Of a DNA stretch of 64,000 bases, positions 57,987-64,000 are shown piece after piece. Position numbers and translations under genes: made by a program. Position 1 is the first letter of the stretch; every line of letters starts with the position of its first letter. The notes under the pieces were generated by a model. The model saw only the letters and a program-made list of their open reading frames with translations. It had not been told where the DNA came from and did no database searches. Source of the stretch: JBDFMH01 sp047238125 (lineage in GTDB: Bacteria > Pseudomonadota > Alphaproteobacteria > Sphingomonadales > Sphingomonadaceae); assembly GCF_047238125.1 (NCBI RefSeq), contig NZ_JBDFMH010000001.1:1984001-2048000 (forward strand), given 5' to 3'.

Positions 57987-58955
57987 ATGAAATCGTTCGT
58001 CACTGCCCTTTCCACGCTCGCCCTGATCGCGGCGACCGCGCAGCCCGCCATGGCCCAGCGCCAGGCCAAGGGATCGAAGGCCCAGAAGCTGCAGGAAGCC
58101 GCCGTACAGGATGTGCCGCGCTGCAGCCGCAAGCTCGGCACGGTTTCGATCGCGGATGGCGACAATCCCTATGGCTGGCAGCAGCATCAGCTGGCCCCGC
58201 CGGCCAAGCTGCTGAAGGTGCTCGTCCAGCGCTCGGGTTGTTTCAACCTGGTCGATCGCGGGGCCGGCCTGAACGCGGCCCAGCTGGAGCGTGACATCGG
58301 CGGCAATCTCGGCCTGCAGCGGCGGTCCAATGTCGGTCAGGGGCAGATCAAGGCGGCCGATTATGTGCTGGTGGCCGAAGTGCAGGCGGCCGATCGCAAC
58401 ACTGGCGGCAGCGGTATCGGCGCGGGCATCGGCGGGCTGGTCGGCGGGCGGCTTGGCGGGCTGGTCGGCGGCATCGGCAGCCGCAAGCTGGAAGCGAATA
58501 CCGTCTTGTCGCTGACCAACGTGCGCACGACCGAGACGCTGGCGGTGGTTGACGGCCATGCCGCCAAGAATGATCTGAGCTTCGGCGGCGGCGCGGGCGT
58601 CGGCTTCCTTGGCGGCGCAGTCGGCGTTGTCGGCGGCGGCTACGAATTGACCGACATCGGCCGGATCGTGACGCTGGCCTTCATCCAGGCCTATGCCAAG
58701 ATGGTGACCGAGCTCGGCCTGGTGCAGCCGGGCGCGGTCGGCACTGCCGAGGCCGCCCCCACCAAGACCTATACTGCGCAAGGGCCCGTCGCGATGCGCA
58801 AGACGGCGGCAGCCGCGGGCGCCGTGATCCGCACGCTGCCGGCCGGGTCGATCCTCTATCCCACCGGCGAGAAGAACGGCCTGTGGTGGCAGGTGGCCGA
58901 CGAGAACGACAATGTCGGCTGGGTGCTCAACACCAAGCTCGCGCCGTCGCAGTAA
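57987..58955 (+). CDS. CsgG/HfaB-family secreted protein with C-terminal SH3-like domain
   Basis: This 322-residue protein has a signal peptide (MKSFVTALSTLALIAATAQP then AMAQ) without a lipobox. Its core is CsgG-like: GCFNLVDRGAGLNAAQLERD, ADYVLVAEVQA, GIGGLVGGRLGGLVGG and TIGRIVTLAFIQAYAKM-type helix (here TDIGRIVTLAFIQAYAK). The last 60 residues form a bacterial SH3 fold (AMRKTAAAAGAVIRTLPAGS and GWVLNTKLAP). CsgG forms an export pore for curli subunits, but here the lipid anchor is missing, so a pore role is uncertain. The ATG at 57987 was chosen from the signal peptide. No curli genes are nearby. Confidence 0.85.
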   Translation: MKSFVTALSTLALIAATAQPAMAQRQAKGSKAQKLQEAAVQDVPRCSRKLGTVSIADGDNPYGWQQHQLAPPAKLLKVLVQRSGCFNLVDRGAGLNAAQLERDIGGNLGLQRRSNVGQGQIKAADYVLVAEVQAADRNTGGSGIGAGIGGLVGGRLGGLVGGIGSRKLEANTVLSLTNVRTTETLAVVDGHAAKNDLSFGGGAGVGFLGGAVGVVGGGYELTDIGRIVTLAFIQAYAKMVTELGLVQPGAVGTAEAAPTKTYTAQGPVAMRKTAAAAGAVIRTLPAGSILYPTGEKNGLWWQVADENDNVGWVLNTKLAPSQ

Positions 58956-58960
58956 AGGCT

Positions 58961-59040
58961 GATCCTCCCCTGGAAGGGGAGGTGGCAGCGCGCAGCGCTG
59001 ACGGAGGGGTAGCCGCACTTTCGATAGCGCGGTCACCCCT
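58961..59040. repeat. Palindromic intergenic repeat, diverged relative
   Basis: The sequence has CCTCCCC-TGGAA-GGGGAGG (58964-58982) followed by the hairpin CAGCGC-GCA-GCGCTG, the same layout and GCA loop as in the element at 36880-37011, then CGGAGGGGT and CACCCCTCC farther on. The overall sequence differs, so it is a related or convergent family. It lies between the CsgG-like gene and the convergent DUF3140 gene. Confidence 0.65.
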
Positions 59041-59104
59041 CCCCACGACCCTAGGGGCGGCCCTGCTCCTCCGCGAAGAGGGGATTTCGCGCACCGTCCT
59101 CGGC

Positions 59105-59449
59105 TCACTTGCAGGGGTCGTGACCCCAGTTCATCAGCGAATAGCGCCAGTCGGAAGTCTCGACGTCCTTCTTCGGCTTCTGCGCCAGGTGGCGGCGCAC
59201 ATAGCCGACGACCTTGGCCATGTGGGCATAGTCGGCCGCGGTCAGATCGGCCTTCTTCTTCCGCTTGATCGCCACGATCCGCTCGCCGGACTTGTGGCCC
59301 ACGCTTTCGCCGGATCCCTTGCCGTCATCGCCCTTCCAGCCGACGCGCTTGCTGTCCTCGCTGGCGAGCCATTTTTCCAGCCGGGCGGGCGGCATATTGA
59401 CCGCCTCGCGAAAGTCCTTCCACGTCTGCTGCTGTTCGGCCTCGGTCAT
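59105..59449 (-). CDS. DUF3140 family protein
   Basis: This 114-residue cytosolic protein is of the DUF3140 family. Blocks are WKDFREAVNMPPARLEKWLAS, GHKSGERIVAI and YAHMAKVVGYVRRHLAQ, ending WRYSLMNWGHDP. The pattern suggests a small DNA- or RNA-binding helical protein, since it is rich in Lys, Arg and Trp, but no role is known. AGGAGG stands 7 bases upstream of the ATG at 59449. It is a single gene on the minus strand. Confidence 0.85.
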   Translation of the reverse strand: MTEAEQQQTWKDFREAVNMPPARLEKWLASEDSKRVGWKGDDGKGSGESVGHKSGERIVAIKRKKKADLTAADYAHMAKVVGYVRRHLAQKPKKDVETSDWRYSLMNWGHDPCK

Positions 59450-59497
59450 GCGGCGCCTCCTGGTTCGGGCGCATGAACGTGCGGCCGCGAGCGCGGT

Positions 59498-60793
59498 TCA
59501 GCGCGGCGCATCCCCCTTCTCGACCACGCCGCCCTTCATCACGAACGCCACCTGTTCGAGCGTGCGAACATTGGCGAGCGGATCGCCCGCGACCGCGATG
59601 ATGTCGCCATAGCGCCCCGCCTGGATCGCGCCGACATCGCGGGTGCGGCCCAGCGCCTCGGCCGCGCGCACGGTGGCGGCCTGCAGCGCTTCGGCCGGCG
59701 TCATGCCATATTGCACCATCACCTTCAGCTGGCCGGCGGCGGTGGCGTGCGGCATCACGCCTGCATCGGTGGCGAAGACCAGCTTCACGCCGGCCTTGTG
59801 CGCCTTGCGGAAATTGTCGCGCTGGATCTGCGCCACTTCGCGATCCTTGCGCAGATTATCCTCCAGCACGCCGTTCTTCGCCCCTTCGGCCTGGGTATAA
59901 TCGGTGTTGAAGATATCCATCGCCAGCCAGGCGCCGCGTTCCTTGGCCAGCCGGATGCCTTCGTCGTCGATCAGGCTGGCATGCTCGATCGTATCGATCC
60001 CGGCGCGGATCGCAGCCTTGATGCCCGCCGCGCCATGCGCATGCGCGGCCACCTTCAGCCCCCACATATGCGCTTCCTCCGCGATCGCTCGCAATTCGGC
60101 TTCGGACAGCTGCTGCTGGCCCGGCTCGGTATTGCGCGAGAAGACGCCACCGGTGGCGCAGACCTTGATCACTTCCGCACCATATTTACGCTGCTCGCGC
60201 ACCCGCTGGCGCAGTTCCTCCGGCGAATCTCCGACCGCGACAGACTTCGCCTTGAACGAGGGCGGCAGATAGGTGCTGTCGCAATGACCGCCGGTCGCGC
60301 CCAGTGCGTGCGCCGCCGGAACGATCCGCGGCCCGCGGATCAGCCCTTCCTCGATAGCCTGCTTCAGCCCGACGTCATTGTAGTTCTCGGATCCGACGTT
60401 GCGCACCGTGGTGAACCCCGCCTGCAGCATGGCCGCGGCATTGCCGGTCGCCTGCGCCTGCCAGAAACTGTCGGTGAAGCGCAGCCCGGTATAGCCGCCG
60501 TAGAGCGGGCTCGAATCGAGATGGACATGCATGTCGATCAGTCCCGGCAGGATCGTCATGTCACCCAGGTCGACACGCCGCGCGCCTTCGGGGATCACCG
60601 GCCGCGCCCCGCCGCGCGTGACAACGGATACGATTCGTCCGTCGGTCACCACCACCACCGGCTCGTCCAGCAGCCGCCCGGTCGGCGCGTCGAACAGCCG
60701 GGCGGCCGTCACGACCACGGTTTCCGCCGCGGCCGGCGCGGCGATCGCCAGCCCGACGCAGGCGGCAAGCAGGGTCAGGCGATGGTGCGGCAT
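59498..60793 (-). CDS. Secreted amidohydrolase, imidazolonepropionase-like
   Basis: This 431-residue enzyme is exported (LTLLAACVGLAIAAPAAA signal) and belongs to the metal-dependent amidohydrolase superfamily. Metal ligands are in IDMHVHLDSS (HxH), VIKVCATGG (probable carboxylated Lys), AHAHG and IEHASLID, with the catalytic Asp in FATDAG. The layout matches Xaa-Pro dipeptidase- or imidazolonepropionase-related hydrolases. Start ATG at 60793 fits the signal peptide. It may hydrolyse peptides or an amide in the periplasm; substrate unknown. Confidence 0.88.
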   Translation of the reverse strand: MPHHRLTLLAACVGLAIAAPAAAETVVVTAARLFDAPTGRLLDEPVVVVTDGRIVSVVTRGGARPVIPEGARRVDLGDMTILPGLIDMHVHLDSSPLYGGYTGLRFTDSFWQAQATGNAAAMLQAGFTTVRNVGSENYNDVGLKQAIEEGLIRGPRIVPAAHALGATGGHCDSTYLPPSFKAKSVAVGDSPEELRQRVREQRKYGAEVIKVCATGGVFSRNTEPGQQQLSEAELRAIAEEAHMWGLKVAAHAHGAAGIKAAIRAGIDTIEHASLIDDEGIRLAKERGAWLAMDIFNTDYTQAEGAKNGVLEDNLRKDREVAQIQRDNFRKAHKAGVKLVFATDAGVMPHATAAGQLKVMVQYGMTPAEALQAATVRAAEALGRTRDVGAIQAGRYGDIIAVAGDPLANVRTLEQVAFVMKGGVVEKGDAPR

Positions 60794-60855
60794 GAACGGC
60801 AGTCCCCCAGGATCGATCGGCCTTGCTTGCACCGGGGCGAAGCGCTGGCAATCCC

Positions 60856-61383
60856 TCAGCCGATGCCTTCCTCGCGAATCGCGGCCAGCGCGGCGGCGTA
60901 GCGCGCCTCCCCTTGGCCCGATATCAGCCGCCAGCGCACCTTGCGCCGTACCAGTTCGGCCTTGCACAGATCGAAGAACCGCCGTCGCGCCGCCGGCGCG
61001 CCGAACATGCGCGTGCCATCGTCCACCCACGGCAGATCGATGTCCAGCAGCAGGTAGAGATCGGCCGTATCGTCGAACCCGGCGAACCACGGGTCGCGCT
61101 TGTTGAACAGCATGTCGGCCCACACCGCGGTCATCAAGGGATCGGTATCGAGGATGATCATCTGCGCGCCCCGCGCGCGCGCCGCCTCGGTCATCGCTGC
61201 ATGGGTCTCGCCGATGTCGACCAGATCCTCCATGCTCAGATCGATGCCATAGGTCTCACAGAAGCTGCGGCCATATTCGGACACGTGGACCGCCCCGAAC
61301 AGATCCGCCAGCCGCGGCGCGAGCGTGGATTTGCCCACGCTTTCGGGTCCGTGCAGGCAGATCGTCGGCACCCGGCGGCTCAT
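60856..61383 (-). CDS. nadR: NadR-type nicotinamide riboside kinase (AAA domain)
   Basis: This 175-residue P-loop protein matches the kinase part of NadR. The P-loop is GPESVGKSTLAPRL near residue 12, followed by VSEYGRSF, LDTDPLMTAVWADM and DIDLPWVDDGTRMF, the typical ribosylnicotinamide kinase blocks. It should phosphorylate nicotinamide riboside to NMN for NAD salvage. Unlike E. coli NadR it has no adenylyltransferase or DNA-binding domain. The start at 61383 overlaps the pnuC stop in ATGA, making one operon. Confidence 0.9.
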   Translation of the reverse strand: MSRRVPTICLHGPESVGKSTLAPRLADLFGAVHVSEYGRSFCETYGIDLSMEDLVDIGETHAAMTEAARARGAQMIILDTDPLMTAVWADMLFNKRDPWFAGFDDTADLYLLLDIDLPWVDDGTRMFGAPAARRRFFDLCKAELVRRKVRWRLISGQGEARYAAALAAIREEGIG

Positions 61384-61955
61384 GCCGGCACTGCCGCCTG
61401 GCTGCGTGGGGCACGCGCCCAGCTGCGCCAGCCGATCAGCGCCAGCACCAGGAACAGCGTATAGAGGCAGACCGTGGGATAGAGGCCCTTGGCGGCATAG
61501 ACCGCGATCGCCAGCGCATCGACCGCGGCCCACAGTGGCCAATTCTCGACGAAACGGCGGGCGAGCAGGATCTGCGCAGCCACGCTGCCGACCGCGACGC
61601 CGGCATCGGGATAGGGCAGCGCCGCGCTGGTCCATCCGGCGAGCAGCGCGCCGAACAGCAGCGTGACGACGACGATGCCGATGATCCACCGGATCAGCGC
61701 CGCCACACCCAGCCGCCGCACCGGGATCTCGCCGTCCGCCCGATCGACCCGCGACCAGGCCCACCAGCCGTAGAGATTCACTGCGAAGAAGAAGCCCTGC
61801 AGCGTCATGTCGCCGTAAAGATGCACGTCGTGGAAGACGAGCGCGTAGAGCGCGACCATCACCAGCGCGACCGGGAAGTTCCAGATATTTCGACGGATCA
61901 CGAGCAGCATGTTGATCACGCCCAGCAAGGCGGCAATGATTTCCACGGGATTCAC
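61380..61955 (-). CDS. pnuC: Nicotinamide riboside transporter PnuC
   Basis: This 191-residue inner-membrane protein is a PnuC-type vitamin transporter with seven predicted helices. Seen are IRRNIWNFPVALVMVALYAL, the LYGWWAWSRVD block (Trp-Trp-Trp substrate region) and ENWPLWAAVDALAIAVYAAKGLY. The coupled NadR-type kinase indicates nicotinamide riboside rather than thiamine. The start is a GTG at 61955 with a weak SD. It heads the pnuC-nadR pair. Confidence 0.9.
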   Translation of the reverse strand: MNPVEIIAALLGVINMLLVIRRNIWNFPVALVMVALYALVFHDVHLYGDMTLQGFFFAVNLYGWWAWSRVDRADGEIPVRRLGVAALIRWIIGIVVVTLLFGALLAGWTSAALPYPDAGVAVGSVAAQILLARRFVENWPLWAAVDALAIAVYAAKGLYPTVCLYTLFLVLALIGWRSWARAPRSQAAVPA

Positions 61956-62123
61956 CAGATCGCCGGTAGCAATAGAAAAGGCGTCCTGCCAGCAGCCAAG
62001 TGCATGGCCCGTCCCCGAAAATCGAAGTCGGCTCGCCGCGCGCGCCAGATCGGCCTGTCGGCCGGCGCTTGCCAGCTTGGGTCCAGCCGCTAGGGTCCGG
62101 CATCAGGCATCGAAGGAGCGGCC

Positions 62124-63428
62124 ATGCGGCACATCGCGGTGATCGGATCGGGGCCGGCGGGCTATTACACGGCCGAGGCCTGCGCCCAGCGGTTCGGTGC
62201 GGACGTGCGGATCGACATCATCGATCGGCTGCCCGTACCGTTCGGGCTGATCCGCTTTGGCGTCGCGCCCGATCACCAGACGATCAAGGCCGTCACCCGC
62301 CGCTACGAGGCGATCGCCGAAGGCAAGGGCGTGCGGTTCCTCGGCAATGTCGCGGTCGGCCGCGACGTGACCGTCGAGGAGCTGCGCGCGCTCTACGATG
62401 CGGTCGTGATCGCGACCGGCGCGCCGGCCGATCGCCGGCTCGAGATACCGGGCGATGACTTGCCCGGCGTGATCGGGTCGGCCGCGTTCGTCGGCTGGTA
62501 CAACGGCCATCCCGATTTCGCCGATCTCGCGCCGCCGCTGGATGGGCAGACCGCGGTCGTCGTCGGCAACGGCAATGTCGCGCTCGATGTCGCGCGGATC
62601 CTGGCCAAGAGCCCGGCCGAATTCGTCGGCACGGACATCGTGGCGCATGCGTTCGAGGCGCTGGGCAATGCCGGCATCCGGCGCATCGTGGTGCTGGGCC
62701 GGCGCGGCCCGCACCAGATCCACATGACGCCGAAGGAGCTGGGCGAGCTCGGCGCGCTGGAGCGGGCGCGGGTCCAGGTCGATCCCGCCGATCTGCCGCC
62801 GATCGAAAGCGATGCCGCGCTCGATGCCGGCCAGCGCAAGGCGGTCGGCCATCTGCGCCATTATGCGGGCGCGGCGGATGACGGCGCCCGGCCGGTCACG
62901 ATCGACTTCCGCTTCTTCACCCGCCCGGTCGCGATCACGGGTGACGGCCGGGTCGAGCGGATCGAAGTCGAACGGATCCGGCTGGATGGCGACGGCGCGG
63001 TGCTGCCCACCGGCGAGATCGAGACGATCGATTGCGGTCTGGTCGTCGCCTGCATCGGCTATCGCAGCCCGCCGATCCCCGGCGTGCCCTATGACGAGCC
63101 CGCCGGCCGCTTCGCCAATGACGAAGGGCGGATGGCGCCCGGCCTCTACTGCGTCGGCTGGGCGCGCCGCGGGCCGACCGGCACGATCGGCACCAACCGG
63201 CCCGACGGCTATCGCATCGCCGACGCGATCGCCGCCGATCAGCCGCAGGCCGCAGGCAAGGACGGCGGCACCGCGCTCGATGCGATGCTGGTGGCGCGCG
63301 GAGTGGAGACGGTAAGCTTCGACGACTGGCACCGGATCGAGGCGGCGGAGGCGGCGCGCGCCCGCGACGGAGCGCCGCGCGAAAAATTCATCGCGGTCGA
63401 GGAAATGCTGGACGCACGCGACGCTTGA
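62124..63428 (+). CDS. FAD/NADPH-dependent ferredoxin reductase, adrenodoxin-reductase type
   Basis: This 434-residue flavoprotein transfers electrons from NADPH to ferredoxin. Its FAD site is VIGSGPAGYYTAE, with FGVAPDHQTIK and FVGWYNGHPDF, as in FprA/adrenodoxin reductases. The NADP site is VVVGNGNVALDVARIL. The end GPTGTIGTNRPDG is conserved. AAGGAG precedes the ATG at 62124. Substrates could be ferredoxins that feed cytochrome P450s or Fe-S biogenesis. It is not next to a ferredoxin gene here. Confidence 0.9.
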   Translation: MRHIAVIGSGPAGYYTAEACAQRFGADVRIDIIDRLPVPFGLIRFGVAPDHQTIKAVTRRYEAIAEGKGVRFLGNVAVGRDVTVEELRALYDAVVIATGAPADRRLEIPGDDLPGVIGSAAFVGWYNGHPDFADLAPPLDGQTAVVVGNGNVALDVARILAKSPAEFVGTDIVAHAFEALGNAGIRRIVVLGRRGPHQIHMTPKELGELGALERARVQVDPADLPPIESDAALDAGQRKAVGHLRHYAGAADDGARPVTIDFRFFTRPVAITGDGRVERIEVERIRLDGDGAVLPTGEIETIDCGLVVACIGYRSPPIPGVPYDEPAGRFANDEGRMAPGLYCVGWARRGPTGTIGTNRPDGYRIADAIAADQPQAAGKDGGTALDAMLVARGVETVSFDDWHRIEAAEAARARDGAPREKFIAVEEMLDARDA

Positions 63429-63507
63429 AAGCCGCGAAACCTGTGTCTATAGGCGCGCCTCCAAGCAACCCGGTCGGCCCCCGAAGGCATGAACGACCGG
63501 ACTCCGT

Positions 63508-63584
63508 CGGGGAGTAGCTCAGCCTGGTAGAGCACTGTCTTCGGGAGGCAGGGGCCGGAGGTTCGAATCCTCTCTCCCCGACCA
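63508..63584 (+). tRNA. tRNA-Pro(CGG)
   Basis: A cloverleaf can be drawn: acceptor CGGGGAG pairs with CTCCCCG, the D-arm is GCTCAGCCTGGTAGAGC, the anticodon stem CTGTC/GGCAG flanks the loop TTCGGGA with anticodon CGG, and the T-arm is GGAGG-TTCGAAT-CCTCT. The gene includes the ACCA 3' end. It decodes CCG proline codons. It lies 79 bases after the flavoprotein gene. Confidence 0.95.
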
Positions 63585-63829
63585 TTTTCAAGAAAGTGAG
63601 CCTTTACAAGGGCTTAGGCCCGTGCTGCTGTAGCATTTGCACGCGCGTTTGTTGTAGCGTTTTCTAGCCGAAAGGCCTTGATACGCCGGTCACAATATCC
63701 CTGCCCTCCAACTTTTGTCCGCTGATTCGATCCGCGTAATTTCGCAGCATAGTGAGAGCCGATTACGTCCGACGCGGCGATGATGAGTTACAGCTCTGAA
63801 CTCCGCGGCTCGGCCACGACAGATTGGCG
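63585..63829. other. Lower-GC sequence after the tRNA
   Basis: This 245-base stretch has no convincing gene in either strand and is more AT-rich than the rest. It has a short GGGCTTAGGCCC-like stem near 63614 and no typical att repeat of the tRNA 3' end that could be seen within the window. tRNA 3' ends are common integration points, so it may be the start of an island. Confidence 0.4.
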
Positions 63830-64000
63830 TCAGACAAGCACCGCGAATATGGCGCCAATGGCAAATATCAAGACGGTGAAGAGCACACCGAAGGTGATGC
63901 AGAAGACCGGCGATGCGAATGCCTGCGCAATGCGATTGTCCTCGCCGATGTCAGCCTCTTCCAGCAAGCGCAGCTGCTTCTGCGCGAGGACCCTATTAAC
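63830..64000 (-). CDS. C-terminal part of a membrane protein, cut by the window end
   Basis: The minus strand has an open frame of 56 codons up to a TGA at 63830-63832, entering from beyond the window. The translation includes QKQLRLLEEADIGEDNRIAQ followed by a hydrophobic helix (VFCITFGVLFTVLIFAIGAIF) and AVLV at the end, so it reads as a C-terminal transmembrane anchor. The start is not in the window and no family is recognised. The codon use and helix pattern favour a real gene. Confidence 0.5.
   Translation of the reverse strand, partial: VNRVLAQKQLRLLEEADIGEDNRIAQAFASPVFCITFGVLFTVLIFAIGAIFAVLV

Noticed and set aside
63388..63591. Minus-strand frame reading GERGFEPPAPASR with CSTRLSYSPTE
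   Set aside because: It is the antisense of the tRNA-Pro gene, a well-known spurious prediction in many genomes.

Overview
The window is GC-rich alphaproteobacterial chromosome, most likely Sphingomonas or a close relative in Sphingomonadales. The evidence is codon use and GC content, Sphingomonas-type families (a TonB receptor in a catabolic operon, PEP-CTERM proteins ending in MIGGFGL, UPF0314, an ATP12 chaperone, CysK with GTAGNTG), and dispersed palindromic repeats typical of the group. Most genes are packed into operons with 4-base ATGA overlaps. Starts were chosen from Shine-Dalgarno (SD) sites, family alignment and overlap. No CRISPR array, insertion sequence or intact prophage was seen.

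Region 1 (1-6.3 kb): cysteine synthase, a PhoP/PhoQ-like two-component pair, a PEP-CTERM secreted protein, a small periplasmic protein and a Uup-type ABC-F ATPase. Region 2 (6.3-19.5 kb): an accessory catabolic island. An eight-gene minus-strand operon runs TonB receptor, fumarate-reductase-like flavoprotein, SDR, 3-ketosteroid-dehydrogenase-like flavoprotein, alpha/beta hydrolase, SnoaL-fold protein, enoyl-CoA hydratase, ThuA-domain protein. It is followed by an acyl-CoA ligase and flanked by a divergent MFS transporter. The gene set fits uptake, CoA activation and oxidation/dehydration of a polycyclic or alicyclic acid, perhaps steroid- or terpenoid-like; the substrate cannot be read from sequence.

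Region 3 (19.5-39.6 kb): housekeeping and small operons: msrB, an ABC-2 exporter, queG, lipoproteins, a DUF885 peptidase-like protein, gmk, a BLUF photosensor, the operon crcB-rluC-HAD-TM-ATP12, rarD, a three-domain glutaminase-STAS-cNMP-binding protein, and NADP-glutamate dehydrogenase. Two genes here (DUF1697 and rarD) appear to lack a canonical start codon. Region 4 (39.6-56.4 kb): the str-S10-spc ribosomal superoperon, rpsL through adk, all on the minus strand. It has an intrinsic terminator after tuf, a second terminator and structured leader between rpsJ and rplC, an S12 with Arg at position 88 (a streptomycin-resistance position), and an S5 with a long Gly/Arg-rich N-terminus.

Region 5 (56.6-64 kb): a tri-haem cytochrome c, a CsgG-like protein with an SH3 end, DUF3140, a secreted amidohydrolase, the pnuC-nadR nicotinamide riboside salvage pair, an adrenodoxin-reductase-like flavoprotein, and tRNA-Pro(CGG). 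The sequence after the tRNA has lower GC and ends in a partial membrane-protein gene, possibly the edge of an island.
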